Shown in pieces: positions 23,901 through 30,851 of a stretch of 64,000 nucleotides of DNA. This DNA is from Paroedura picta (lineage: Eukaryota; Chordata; Lepidosauria; Squamata; Gekkonidae), in the NCBI RefSeq assembly GCF_049243985.1, contig NC_135386.1:11679328-11743327 (forward strand), written 5' to 3'. The position numbers and the translations under genes were made by a program. How positions within the stretch are numbered: the stretch's first letter is position 1; each line of letters opens with the position of its first letter. The notes beneath the pieces are model-generated. The model ran no database searches. It had not been told where the DNA came from and worked only from the letters and a program-made list of their open reading frames with translations.

Positions 23901-26900
23901 GGAAATACATCCAGGAAATCTGCAGTCTTGGAAGTTTTAAGTTGGCACAAATAAATTACAAAATAGATTTGAAAACTCCCCCAAGCTGAAAAGGGTCTTG
24001 TGAATGTGTTGCAGGCATTTGTTGGGATTCTCTTTTTGTAGCTGTGGGGTTTGTTTGCCTGTACTGGTGTCTGAGACAGTGGTTTTCAAACTGCCTTACG
24101 AGACACCCTGGTGTCCTTTAGAAATGTATTAGCAATTCGAGGTCGGTAATAGTGAAGATACTTCTTGGTACCTTGTATGCCTCTTCCAGCGCTCACCTCA
24201 AGGGGAAGTGTGTGTGTGTTTGAGGAGGGGGGGCGGGATTCAATCGACATAACATTCCAAAACCAGCTGCCTCGGACCAAGGGTTCATAGAATTCGGCAT
24301 CCTGTTCCCCTCAGTGGTGACCAGGTGCTTCTAGAGCAGGGGTAGTCAAACTGCGGCCCTCCAGATGTCCATGGACTACAATTCCCAGGAGCCCCTGCCA
24401 GCATTCGCTGGCAGGAGCTCCTGGGAAATGTAGTCCATGGACATCTGGAGGGCCGCAGTTTGACTACCCCTGTTCTAGAGCCTCAAGCAGAAGGCCATCT
24501 GTCTGAAGAAGAGAGCTCTGGCTCAAAAAAGCTCATAAAGGCAGGGGTAGTCAAACTGCGGCCCTCCAGATGCACTGGCAGGGGTTCATGGGAATTGTAG
24601 TCCATGGGCATCTGGAGGGCCGCAGTCTGACTACCCCTGGTTTAAGGTGCTGCTGGAGTCCGTGTTTTACAATGGTGCTGCTGGCCTTCTGCTGGCCTTC
24701 TGCTGCTGCTGGCCTTTCAATCTCTGGCCTTCGGGGGTGTTCTGCTTCTGCCTTTTTCAACACTGGGAGAGGCCCGCTTGTCACCCTGTCTCCAGCCCCC
24801 CTGGCAGGACACAAAGGTGGCTTTCCACTGGGCGAGGGCAAGAGCCGTTGGGACCCTGCCTGAGCGTGCTGTGGAAAGCACAGCCTTGGAGGCACATGGA
24901 AGAAGGTTCTCTGGAAGGGTGAAAGCCACTGATGTGAAGGAGCTTTGGGTGCAGCTGCCTGCTTGACTGGGTTCATTTGGAAGGGTCTGTTGTAGGTGGG
25001 CGTTTCCCTTTCACTTGTACCCGTAAACCGTTGTGTTACAGTATATTTCAACACGGCAGGTTGCTCGGATCCCCTGGGCATGAAATCTTACCTGATCCCT
25101 GACGAGCAGATCACAGCCTCCAGCGTGTACAAGACCTGGGGCATCGGTGCTTTTACTTGGCATCCACACTACGCCCGCCTGGACAAGACTGGCAAGACGA
25201 ACGCCTGGTCCGCCCTTACCAATGCGCTGGGAGAGTGGCTCCAGGTACATCTTTGTTGTTGCAGGGCAGGAAGAGGAAGGATTAAGGCAGGGGTAGTCAA
25301 ACTGCGGCCCTCCAGATGTCCATGGACTACAATTCCCAGGAGCCCCAGCCAGCATTTGCTGGCAGGGGCTCGTGGGAATTGTAGTCCATGGACATCTGGA
25401 GGGCCGCAGTTTGACTACCCCTGGATTAAGGGATGGGACGAGGACTAGGCCTGTGAATTCAAATCGCCTGGCTTTCATAATCCCAAGAGCTTTGCATGGC
25501 TACTTACGGACAGGCTTTTTCAAATTCTTGGAATGTACTAAAAAAGGAACTTTAAGCCTAGGCTATCTCGGAAGAAGAGTAGCTTGTCTCAAAAAAGAAA
25601 GGAGCTTCTTTCAGTCTGTGGAATGACTCTTGGTTTTATAGAAACGTTCTAGGGATGGCACGCTGCTTCTATTGTGGGGGCGGGGGGGGGGGAGATTGAC
25701 AGTTTTTGGGAAGCAGGAGGATGAACTGTCTAGTCACAACTTGCTTGTCTGCTCCTAGCAATATGATTGTGTTAAAATATCCCATGGTATGCTGCAAGAA
25801 GTCCATATTTTTTAAAAAAATAGCGGAAGACTTTCTTTAAAAAAATCCAATTTCTCAAGCAAGGGACCCTCTCAATAAACTTTACAAACAGGCTGTACAG
25901 AAGCTTGTTTAGATCTGATGCTAAAACTCTTATTTTTGAGTTTGAGATTTACGAAGAATGTTCATCGTTGGGGAAGAGACGATTAGGTAATTGGGGTGAA
26001 TGTGCAGAGGAACAGATGCTTTCAAAACATGTTTCTCTGAGTGGTTTTTAAGGAGAGAGCTGGTTTTCTTGTACCCTGCTTTTTACTGCCCGGAGGAGCC
26101 TCAGTGCAGCTTACAATCGCCTCACCCTGTGAGAGAGAGAGAACTCTGAAAGAAGAGTCATTCAGCTGGTTGCATGTTTGTTTGTTTATTTTTAAGTTTA
26201 TGTTTATCCCCCGCCCTTCCCTAGAGGCTCATGTAGATGAGGAGTGGGGAAGGAAACCCGCCCTATGTTTTTTTTTTGCTCTTCAGCCCTATGGGTTTTT
26301 TTGCTGTCAAGACAGCCAATTTAGGGCAGCCTGGTAGATTTTCAAGGCAAGAGACATTCCAAACGTGGTTTGCCATTTCCTGCCTCTACAGCAGGGGTAG
26401 TCAACCTGTGGTCCTCCAGATGTTCATGGACTACAATTCCCATGAGCCCCTGCCAGCGTTTGCCACAGGTTGACTACCCCTGCTCTACAGCACGGGATAG
26501 TGGTTAAGACTGACGGCTTCTAATCTGGCAAGCTGGGTTTGATTCCCTGCTCCTCCACATGTAGCCGGCTGGGAGACCTTGGGCTAGTCACAGTCCCGAT
26601 AGCGCTGTTCTGAGAGGGCAGTCCTGTTAGAAGCTGTCAGTCTCTCCTCCCTCACAGGGTGTCTGTTGTGGGGAGAGGAAGGGAAAGCAATTGTAAGCCT
26701 CTTTGAGGCTCCTTCAGCCAGTGGAAAGCAAGGTATAAAAGCCAGCTCTTCTTCTCCTGGTGGTCTTCTTCTTCTTGGTGGTCTCCTATCAAATACTGAC
26801 TGGGACCAATCCTACTTACCTTCTGCAAACTGACAAGATGGGGTTAGCCAGACCATATTAATGTGTTGTAGCTGGGGATGGTGCAGGCGGGTACTTCTTT

Positions 26901-28143
26901 ATGGACTTTCCCCTTGATTTAAACCCTCAAGTTTTAAGAACGGCCGCAAAAGAGCTTCCACCAAAGGTACAGATTGCCATCCCATACGGAATGCCAGTCA
27001 AAGCCTGAAACGGCTGGATCTGTCCTCCAAGCACATAGCACTGGGAGGCCAGGCACATGTAGCATTTTAGGGTGACCTACTTCCAGGTCAGGTGGCAGCA
27101 TTTGAATTGGGAGCTCCAGCCTGTCTTTCTCATAAAACTCAAGCCCCTTTTCTTGGCTCTTGCAGATCGACCTTAAGAAAGAGAAGCAGGTGACAGGGGT
27201 CATCACACAAGGAGCTCGTGACTTTGGACATATCCAGTACGTGGCTTCCTTTAAGGTGGCCTACAGCAATGATGGCAGGTCCTGGACTCTCTACAGGAAC
27301 AGCAGAACGAACAGCACACAGGTATGTATGAAGAAGCTTTCTCCCGAGTCAGGGGATCCATCCATCTGCATTAGCTTTCTGGTGTCAATCAATCAATCAA
27401 TGTTTATTTACGGTCATTCAGACCAAAACTGGCTTTCTGTTATCTCATTCCAAACATTTTCTACCAGGAACTTTCTATAGCACAGGTGCCAGGGTTGGGT
27501 GCGAGAGAATTCATTAGTGAGAATATTGGGCTGGGCGTTGTGAGGTATGGGTTCAAATTCCTGCTGAGACAGTCCAAATTCTTTGGGTCAGTTATGCCCT
27601 TGTGGCCAGATCTCCCTCACAGGGTCATTGTGGGGCTAAAAAGGGTGGGAAGGCGAACAACGTATGCTGCTCCTTGGATAAAACGTTGAAAGTGTTCTGG
27701 ATGTATAACCAGGATTTATGAACTCTGCATCATATAAGCCTTTAAAAAATTGAGTCTATTTCATCCCCCCCCCAGCCCTGTAAAGTGGGTCAGTTCCCAT
27801 TCTTGCCATGCTGTAGGGCAGGGGTGGCCAAGGTGGCTCCCCAGATGTCCATGAACTACAGTTCCCATAAGCCCCTGCTTGCAGGGGCTTATGGGAACTG
27901 TAGTTCATGGACATCTGGAGAGCCAGCTTAGCCATCCCTGCTGTAGGGCTTCCCCGTTATCTCTTCTAACAGTGCTGCCTTGTTTTCTTCACCCTACAGA
28001 TATTTGAAGGAAACTCCGACAACTACTCGCACAAGAAGAATGTGTTTGACGTGCCCTTCTATGCCCGCTTTGTGCGCATCCTCCCTGAATCTTGGCACAA
28101 CCGCATCACGTTGCGTGTGGAGCTACTGGGGTGTGACGAGTAG
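2869..28143 (+). CDS. MFGE8: lactadherin (MFG-E8), ten-exon gene span
   Basis: Secreted bridging protein. In known homologues the EGF RGD binds alpha-v integrins on phagocytes and the C-terminal discoidin domains bind phosphatidylserine on dying cells or vesicles. Coding exons read here are 2869-2941, 8713-8838, 11726-11851, 14871-14990, 16838-17019, 18185-18340, 21189-21333, 25060-25244, 27166-27321 and 28000-28143. They total 1413 nt, giving 470 residues plus stop. Order: signal peptide 1-24, EGF1 28-61, EGF2 69-106 with RGD at 86-88, EGF3 115-146, C1 domain 150-306, C2 domain 311-468. All introns are GT-AG and phases are consistent (1,1,1,1,0,0,1,0,0). EDIL3 is the closest alternative because it also has three EGF modules. 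The discoidin sequences ([39 protein letters not shown]) follow MFGE8 rather than EDIL3. Confidence 0.93.
3850..4130 (+). repeat. tRNA-derived SINE split by a MITE
   Basis: A degenerate copy of a tRNA-like SINE. The B-box area reads ggtcccaggttca-like (about 3890-3905), followed by the tail segment aacagcactaacctgga. A MITE (3941-4075) interrupts it. Related reverse copies lie at about 18915 and 45300. Confidence 0.55.
3941..4075 (+). mobile_element. hAT MITE family A, intron 1
   Basis: Full palindrome with GCGGCCC arms and a GCCGGCGAATGCCGGC hairpin tip; inserted in a SINE. The right end is slightly eroded (CCCCG). Confidence 0.9.
4141..4215 (+). repeat. unclassified squamate repeat (tttatttgtttgc...gcccgcc type)
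   Basis: T-rich start followed by a gtagcccgcctt...caaggtggatta block, matching the style of 44925-45050, 57557-57660 and 60290-60385. Probably a SINE or LINE tail family; class not determined. Confidence 0.4.
4310..4625 (-). repeat. Penelope-type terminal repeat with degenerate hammerhead-like core
   Basis: On the minus strand 4502-4532 reads CTGAAGA, a stem-loop of about 16 nt, then CAAAACGC. This resembles the CUGAUGA/stem II/GAAA-CGCG layout of hammerhead ribozymes known in Penelope-like element terminal repeats. The flanks are AT-rich and otherwise unrecognised. The class call is inference. Confidence 0.45.
6270..6407 (+). mobile_element. hAT MITE family A, intron 1
   Basis: Flanked by a perfect 8-bp duplication ctttatct at 6262-6269 and 6408-6415. 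Arms are near perfect. Confidence 0.95.
6683..6872. repeat. foldback repeat with hammerhead-like core (probable Penelope-type terminus)
   Basis: The two halves (cagagtccaggagcacc and its inverted partner ggtgccactggactct) fold back around a central hairpin. On the minus strand the centre reads CTGATGA (6763-6769), a GAGTGC/GCACTC stem, then GAAA (6744-6747). Related pieces are at 43716, 59138 and 61592. The 43716 copy abuts Penelope-like RT sequence. Confidence 0.6.
6973..7098 (+). mobile_element. hAT MITE family A, intron 1
   Basis: 8-bp duplication cgttaaac on both sides. The hairpin tip is shortened by about 10 bp relative to other copies. Confidence 0.95.
7341..7476 (+). mobile_element. 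hAT MITE family A, intron 1, near-perfect palindrome
   Basis: 8-bp duplication caatagag at 7333-7340 and 7477-7484. Both arms agree almost base for base and look young. Confidence 0.97.
8135..8151 (+). repeat. G17 homopolymer
   Basis: Seventeen consecutive G in intron 1. Confidence 0.95.
8462..8597 (+). mobile_element. hAT MITE family A, intron 1, upstream of exon 2
   Basis: The left end follows ctttattt and the right end is followed by ccttattt, an approximate 8-bp duplication. It ends 115 bp before exon 2. Confidence 0.93.
8713..8838 (+). CDS. MFGE8: MFGE8 exon 2: EGF-like module 1
   Basis: A 126-nt phase 1-1 exon, preceded by a T-rich acceptor (ttctttcag) and followed by GTACAA. It encodes residues 25-66 with the six EGF cysteines (C28, C33, C39, C50, C52, C61), the NGGTC turn and a GFTG motif before the last cysteine. 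Human MFGE8 lacks this module; EDIL3 has an equivalent one. A family A MITE ends 115 bp upstream. Confidence 0.92.
9020..9675 (-). repeat. old LINE-like remnant split by a SINE
   Basis: The segments 9020-9310 and 9610-9675 read as one decayed non-LTR-like sequence interrupted by the SINE at 9311. Family (R4, RTE or L2-like) not determined. Confidence 0.35.
9311..9595 (+). mobile_element. Sauria-type SINE, copy 1 (tRNA-derived, BovB-like tail)
   Basis: tRNA-like head with a B box (gggagttcaatcccagc), a conserved middle (cttccgaggtcggtaaaatg) and a tail ending gggtcagacataacctgg... tacctttacctt that resembles BovB LINE 3' ends. A perfect 14-bp target duplication tatttccttgttta flanks it (9297-9310, 9596-9609). 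This SINE type marks squamates. Confidence 0.92.
9764..10099 (-). repeat. interspersed repeat X, copy 2
   Basis: Reverse-orientation match of 2152-2615 without the inserted MITE, so it shows the empty site between gttactt and cccgatatatt. Confidence 0.75.
10104..10238 (+). mobile_element. hAT MITE family A (CAACC subfamily), intron 2
   Basis: Complete palindrome next to repeat X copy 2. Flanks tctaaagt/ccctaaag are an imperfect duplication. Confidence 0.92.
10881..11003 (+). mobile_element. hAT MITE family A (CAACC subfamily), intron 2
   Basis: Perfect 8-bp duplication ccctaatg. Part of the left arm tip is missing. Both arms share a variant catatgg where most copies have agatgt, so the arms are more alike than either is to other copies. 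Confidence 0.95.
11258..11507 (+). mobile_element. tRNA-derived squamate SINE, intron 2
   Basis: A-box-like gtggtgtggttgagagc, B-box-like ctttgattcccc, then the shared body (gggtgaccttgggg...) and tail (ctgctttgagaccctttggg), ending in a T/C-rich run. Same family as 13115, 26490, 49390 and 63912. Confidence 0.8.
11726..11851 (+). CDS. MFGE8: MFGE8 exon 3: EGF-like module 2 with RGD
   Basis: A 126-nt phase 1-1 exon with acceptor cctcag and donor GTGAGT. It encodes C69-C106 with six cysteines. The long loop between the third and fourth cysteines holds SRGDVF (RGD at 86-88, bases 11782-11790). This is the integrin-binding finger seen in MFGE8 and EDIL3 and corresponds to the single EGF of human MFGE8 (EVRGDVF). 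Confidence 0.95.
12132..12267 (+). mobile_element. hAT MITE family A, intron 3
   Basis: Perfect 8-bp duplication ttctattc at 12124-12131 and 12268-12275. The arms match closely. Confidence 0.97.
13115..13405 (+). mobile_element. tRNA-derived squamate SINE, full length, intron 3
   Basis: A box tagtggttaggagtg, B box gggttcgattctg, body and a (CTT)n tail at 13382-13403. The best preserved copy in the window. Confidence 0.9.
13963..14098 (+). mobile_element. hAT MITE family A, intron 3
   Basis: Flanks ccttagga and ccttaggg form an 8-bp duplication with one change. Confidence 0.95.
14451..14807. mobile_element. GC-rich hAT-type element (family E) next to exon 4
   Basis: A 357-bp CpG-rich block in AT-rich intron 3. 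It is flanked by a perfect 8-bp duplication gactaaag (14443-14450, 14808-14815), with ends cgggggtcatcaaccc and ggttggaaaccactg. Its right end lies only 45-63 bp from the two exon 4 acceptors. Confidence 0.88.
14871..14990 (+). CDS. MFGE8: MFGE8 exon 4: EGF-like module 3
   Basis: Encodes residues 110-148 with the start LDVNKC, six cysteines (C115, C120, C126, C135, C137, C146) and a Y/F-x-C-x-C pattern like calcium-binding EGF modules. The donor is GTAAGT at 14991. Two in-frame AG acceptors 18 nt apart (14851-14852 and 14869-14870) are both preceded by pyrimidines. I chose the downstream one because it gives a standard 120-nt EGF exon. The upstream one would add six residues. A GC-rich hAT element ends just upstream, at 14807. 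Confidence 0.88.
15932..16660. repeat. rearranged cluster of tRNA-SINE pieces, intron 4
   Basis: Two reverse SINE tails (about 15932-16080 and 16082-16172, each starting with a GAA/GAAG run) face two forward tails (about 16365-16463 and 16498-16597). A further reverse head fragment (about 16605-16660) contains a B-box-like sequence. The two forward tails form a tandem repeat of about 134 bp period. Confidence 0.75.
16838..17019 (+). CDS. MFGE8: MFGE8 exon 5: start of discoidin domain C1
   Basis: A 182-nt exon with acceptor ctccag and donor GTATTT; it enters in phase 1 and leaves in phase 0. It encodes C150 and the front of the F5/8C fold ([17 protein letters not shown]-like [34 protein letters not shown]). 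The ELARLN and NAWT motifs are diagnostic of MFGE8 C1. A CR1 fragment begins about 75 bp after the donor. Confidence 0.95.
17093..17492 (+). mobile_element. CR1 LINE 3' fragment, intron 5
   Basis: Begins within the region coding [21 protein letters not shown] and runs through the 3' end to attctatgattctatga. It is 5' truncated and lies just after the exon 5 donor. Confidence 0.93.
17998..18132 (+). mobile_element. hAT MITE family A, intron 5, close to exon 6
   Basis: Flanks agccagac/agctagac agree at 7 of 8 bases. It ends 52 bp before exon 6, so its hairpin lies at the branch-point region. Confidence 0.94.
18185..18340 (+). CDS. MFGE8: MFGE8 exon 6: middle of discoidin domain C1
   Basis: A 156-nt phase 0-0 exon coding residues 210-261 (VNLL, then [24 protein letters not shown]). 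The usual VTGVVTQGA of the family reads LSGLSTQGA here. The donor is GTAAGC. A MITE hairpin ends 52 bp before the exon. Confidence 0.94.
18865..18885 (+). repeat. 21-nt exact copy of exon 7 sequence in intron 6
   Basis: Bases 18865-18885 are identical to 21209-21229 of exon 7, which codes NDVPVTN. The following bases are only partly alike. It could be the remnant of an exon duplication. Confidence 0.7.
18915..19000 (-). repeat. tRNA-derived SINE fragment, intron 6
   Basis: Reverse B-box-like block (gactgaaccggggacc) with gcagatgctctgctactgag, like the piece at 45300-45445. Confidence 0.6.
20183..20319 (+). mobile_element. hAT MITE family A (CAACC-like subfamily), intron 6
   Basis: Perfect 8-bp duplication ctctagtg on both sides. 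The arms use gttcatgg in place of gtccatgg. Confidence 0.95.
21014..21041 (+). repeat. (TG)n(TA)n microsatellite, intron 6
   Basis: A tgtgtg run followed by a tatata run. Confidence 0.9.
21189..21333 (+). CDS. MFGE8: MFGE8 exon 7: end of discoidin domain C1
   Basis: A 145-nt exon, phase 0 in and phase 1 out, coding [42 protein letters not shown]306 should pair with C150, and C293/C297 form the small internal loop also present in mammalian MFGE8 (SCHTACTLRF). A 21-nt stretch of this exon (21209-21229) recurs exactly in intron 6. Confidence 0.95.
22010..22022 (+). repeat. C13 homopolymer, intron 7
   Basis: Thirteen consecutive C. Confidence 0.95.
22547..22878 (-). mobile_element. hAT-type element family C, copy 1, intron 7
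   Basis: Ends cagcctttctcaac and gagaaagtctg are inverted relatives. The inside matches 55018-55337 in reverse. Flanking acatagag/tatagag-like sequence suggests an 8-bp duplication. Confidence 0.75.
23325..23645 (-). mobile_element. squamate SINE, reverse, split by a MITE
   Basis: Shows tttatagcccacctttctcc, the cctcacaacaatcctgta body and the reverse B box (aggtctccaagatcctagtc). The head resumes after the MITE as ctctaaataaccactata. Confidence 0.75.
23540..23625 (+). mobile_element. hAT MITE family A with deleted left arm, intron 7
   Basis: The left terminus is kept, most of the left arm is gone and the right arm is complete. Duplication ctctaaat on both sides. Inserted in the SINE head. 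Confidence 0.95.
23649..23699 (-). mobile_element. MITE family A fragment plus C15 run
   Basis: A short arm piece (gctgccaggggctcatgg...tagtccatg) runs into fifteen C at 23685-23699. Confidence 0.75.
24337..24472 (+). mobile_element. hAT MITE family A, intron 7
   Basis: Perfect duplication ttctagag at 24329-24336 and 24473-24480, a palindromic target as hAT elements prefer. Confidence 0.97.
24542..24639 (+). mobile_element. hAT MITE family A, internally deleted, intron 7
   Basis: Both termini are present; about 40 bp of the left inner arm are missing. Flanks cataaagg/gtttaagg are similar. Confidence 0.92.
25060..25244 (+). CDS. MFGE8: MFGE8 exon 8: start of discoidin domain C2
   Basis: A 185-nt exon coding G310-Q371: [45 protein letters not shown]336 and F341 fall in the loops that form the membrane-inserting spikes in mammalian lactadherin C2, so phosphatidylserine binding is probably kept. 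Donor GTACAT. A MITE starts 43 bp downstream. Confidence 0.95.
25288..25423 (+). mobile_element. hAT MITE family A, intron 8, next to exon 8 donor
   Basis: Perfect duplication gattaagg. It starts 43 bp after the exon 8 donor. Confidence 0.96.
26392..26482 (+). mobile_element. hAT MITE family A (CAACC subfamily), right arm deleted, intron 8
   Basis: Complete left arm, then only the last part of the right arm (ccacaggttgactacccctg). Followed by ctctacag, similar to the preceding cctctaca. Confidence 0.92.
26490..26755 (+). mobile_element. tRNA-derived squamate SINE, intron 8
   Basis: A box gatagtggttaagac, B box gggtttgattccc, body, and a T/C-rich tail. Directly followed by a 5S-derived piece. 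Confidence 0.8.
26757..26855 (-). repeat. 5S-rRNA-derived SINE fragment, intron 8
   Basis: In reverse it carries the 5S-like strings (tggtggtctcctatcaaatac, ttaccttctgcaaactgacaa) seen in 5S-derived reptile SINEs. Diverged. Confidence 0.6.
27166..27321 (+). CDS. MFGE8: MFGE8 exon 9: middle of discoidin domain C2
   Basis: A 156-nt phase 0-0 exon, the C2 counterpart of exon 6: [44 protein letters not shown]. It ends in an NST glycosylation sequon at N420. The acceptor is ttgcag and the donor GTATGT. Confidence 0.95.
27819..27940 (+). mobile_element. hAT MITE, relative of family A (GGTGGCCAA type), intron 9
   Basis: Palindrome with ends caggggtggccaa and agccatccctg and inner arms gaactacagttcccata. 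Perfect duplication ctgtaggg (27811-27818, 27941-27948). It ends 59 bp before exon 10. Confidence 0.93.
28000..28143 (+). CDS. MFGE8: MFGE8 exon 10: C-terminus and stop
   Basis: Final coding exon: [42 protein letters not shown], then TAG at 28141-28143. C468 closes the C2 domain with C311. An NYS sequon lies at N431. The C-terminus stops two residues after the last cysteine, as in mammalian MFGE8. Confidence 0.95.
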   Translation: MFEGNSDNYSHKKNVFDVPFYARFVRILPESWHNRITLRVELLGCDE

Positions 28144-29460
28144 GCCCTCCCTCGGCCAGGGACTGTGGAGCAGAGAGCCGGACTGATTTTTCTTGCCCTT
28201 GCTGTTGCGGCCTCTTTCCTGCCATGTTGTGCCCCAGGGAAGCATTGATACAGATTCTGCGCATGTGGGGACGGGGCACTGGGAGCATTGCTGGGTTGAG
28301 ATCCTGCTTCCCCCTTTCCTTCCTGGTTTTGCATCTGTTTGCAAACACCCTGTGAGGGGCACACCCATTTGTAGGGGGCCGCCCTCTTTCCACTGCCACG
28401 CTACGGTCCCCTCACTTCCCGAGTTTCTCCAGCGATGCACTTTAAGAGCTGCTCTGTGCAGTTGTCATTTCTTCAGTATGAGGGACTTTGGGGACTGTCG
28501 TTCTGGGAGCTGGGCTCTCGAGCAGAGCAGTCTTGGCACCCTCACAAAGCCACAGCTCCCAGGGGGTCTTTGGAGGCGGGCAGCCCTGTTGCTTAAGCTG
28601 GTGTGCAGTCTAGGATGCAAGTGGCTCAGTGTGTACCCTGTCCTTTAAGCTAAATTGTGTAGTTGTTGTCTTTTTGCCACTGAAGCAAATTTGCATAGTT
28701 ATACAGAATTTATCCTGCTTTTATCGTCAGAGGGAGGAGCAAGAAACTGTGTTCGGGACGCCTGAATATCCCTCCCCTCTTTGCCCTCCTGTGTTTTCAG
28801 CAGCCGTTTCATGCCCACGTTGAAAATTGTTTTTGTTCCCTTGAGGCCTAGAATCTTGCTTTTTTAACAGTGGAAACAGAATTCTTCGCCTAGTGCTCTC
28901 GTCTGAGCTTGGCGGGATCCACATAGGCCCCTCGTAGCCCCTTTTCTTTTTGCTAAGATGTCTCAGGATACCCGATAGCAACTCAGCGTTCTGGTTCATT
29001 TGGGAACGGCCTCAGCCCACCTGCAACTGGAAGGACAGCTGTAGCCACAACATCCTATCAGAGGGCCTGTTGGCCAGGTAAACCTAGTACAGGGTAGAGC
29101 ATGCTAAAGGAACAGGACTTTGCGATGCCCAAATGGGGAAGAAAGGACCAGTTTGGAAAATAAAAATATAAAATGTCTCTTTGTCCAGTTGGGGCTGTGC
29201 ACATGGGCTGGATGGAGGGCAAACCTAACTGAAGGGGCTTCAGTGCAACGGGGAGCCTGTCTGAGCTCTGGAAGCCACAGGGATAGTCAAACTGTGGCCC
29301 TCCAGATGTCCATGAACTACAATTCCCAGAAGCCCCTGCCAGCATTCGCTGGCAGGGGCTTCTGGGAATTGTAGTCCATGGACAACTGGAGGGCCGCAGT
29401 TTGACTACCCCTGCACTAACTCAAGCGATGACAACAATAAAAGTCCTAGGAAAACCCAGA
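28144..29460 (+). other. MFGE8: MFGE8 3' UTR with two poly(A) signal candidates
   Basis: Unique-looking sequence follows the stop. AATAAA occurs at 29159-29164 and again at 29436-29441, with a MITE (29278-29413) between them. Use of the distal signal would put a MITE hairpin in the mRNA. The true end cannot be set from sequence alone. Confidence 0.55.
29278..29413 (+). mobile_element. hAT MITE family A in or near the MFGE8 3' UTR
   Basis: Complete palindrome between the two candidate poly(A) signals. No clear target duplication. Confidence 0.92.
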
Positions 29461-29877
29461 GACTGTGGTGATCATGACTTCCCAGCAGGGAGCAGTGTGG
29501 GTAAACCTCTGTGGTATTGAAAACGCCTCATGGGCTCTGCTTTCCTGACATCTGTCCACCCGTGAAACTGCAGAGGGGCTTGGGCACTGAACAAAGCAGA
29601 GTGTGGTGGGCAGCTGTGGGCCAAGTGGACAGAAGACTCTCCCGCCCCAGATGAAATGGCTCTCCAGAGAAGCAGCCATGTGAAGGAAGGGCTGGGACCG
29701 TCCTCCTGCAGGATCGAGTGGACCTTGGTGAGCAAGCAGGGTCTCCATGCGGTGCCAGTGTGGGTGCAAAAGCTGCCTATCCCTGAGCGGTGCCTAAGGG
29801 TCCCCCCAGCCATCCCAAAGTCTGCTTGCCTTCTTCCCAGGGGGCTGCTGAGCTTAGCCAGTGGGCCCAGCTTTTCA

Positions 29878-30851
29878 TAGAACCATAGAATTGGAACGGG
29901 CCATGCAGGACATCTAGTCCAACCCCCTGCTCAATGCAGGATCAGCCCTAAGCATCCTAAAGCATCCAAGAAAAGTGTGTATCCAACCTTTGCTTGAAGA
30001 CTTCCAGTGAGGGGGAGTTCACCACCTCCTTAGGCAGCCTATTCCACTGCTGAACTACTCTGACTGTGAAAATTTTTCCCCTGATATCTAGCCTATATCG
30101 TTGTACTTGAAGTTTAAACCCATTACTGCGTGTCCTCTCCTCTGCAGCCAGCAGAAACAGCATCCTGCCCTCCTCCAAGTGACAACCTTTCAAATACTTA
30201 AAGAGGGCTATCATGTCCCCTCTCAACCTCCTTTTCTCCAGGCTGAACATTCCCAAGTCCCTCAACCCGTCTTCATAGGGCTTGGTCCCTTGGCCCCAGA
30301 TCATCCTTGTCGCTCTCCTCTGTACCCTTTCAATTTTATCTATGTCCTTCTTGAAGTGAGGCCTCCAGAACTGCACACAGTGCCGTATACCAGTGGTCCC
30401 CAACCTTTTTATCACCATGGACCACTCAACGTCTTTTACTGAGGCCCGGTGGGGGGGGGGGGTAATTTACTCCTCTCCTCTCAACCACTGCCCTAACGCT
30501 CTCTGACCGCTATGGTAATGTTTAAACATCCCTTCAAATTAAGATACAGACACGCCACAACAATGAACATAAGGAACATTTTATTTTCATGGAAATTTTA
30601 ACTCATGACAATGACAAATCAATGGGAACCCTGAGCTTGTTTCTCTGCAACGAGATAGTCCCATCTGGGAGTGATGGGAGACAACGACACCCAAAGTGTG
30701 TTGTAAAGGGCCAGGGGGATGAAGTAAAGTTCCGGGGTGGGGGGAAGAAGGTGTCCTTCACGGCCCACCTCCAATTAGTCGACGGACCACATGTGGTCCG
30801 CGGCCCACAGGTTGGGGATCGGTACCGTATACAATGGGACTATGACATCTT
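29878..30851 (-). mobile_element. CR1 LINE 3' fragment interrupted by a hAT element
   Basis: Runs from the CR1 3' end (29878) through the [21 protein letters not shown] region to 30390 and resumes at 30833-30851 beyond the insertion. 5' truncated. A short stretch present in other copies (tactccaggtgtggtctgac) is missing before the insertion. Confidence 0.92.
30391..30824. mobile_element. hAT-type element family D nested in CR1
   Basis: 434 bp with ends cagtggtccccaacc and ggttggggatcggta. The 8-bp duplication ccgtatac (30383-30390, 30825-30832) is exact CR1 sequence, so the insertion is unambiguous. Second copy at 55834. Confidence 0.93.

Noticed and set aside
2869-28143. Assigning the gene to EDIL3 because of three EGF modules
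   Set aside because: Discoidin motifs ([27 protein letters not shown]) match MFGE8 better than EDIL3.
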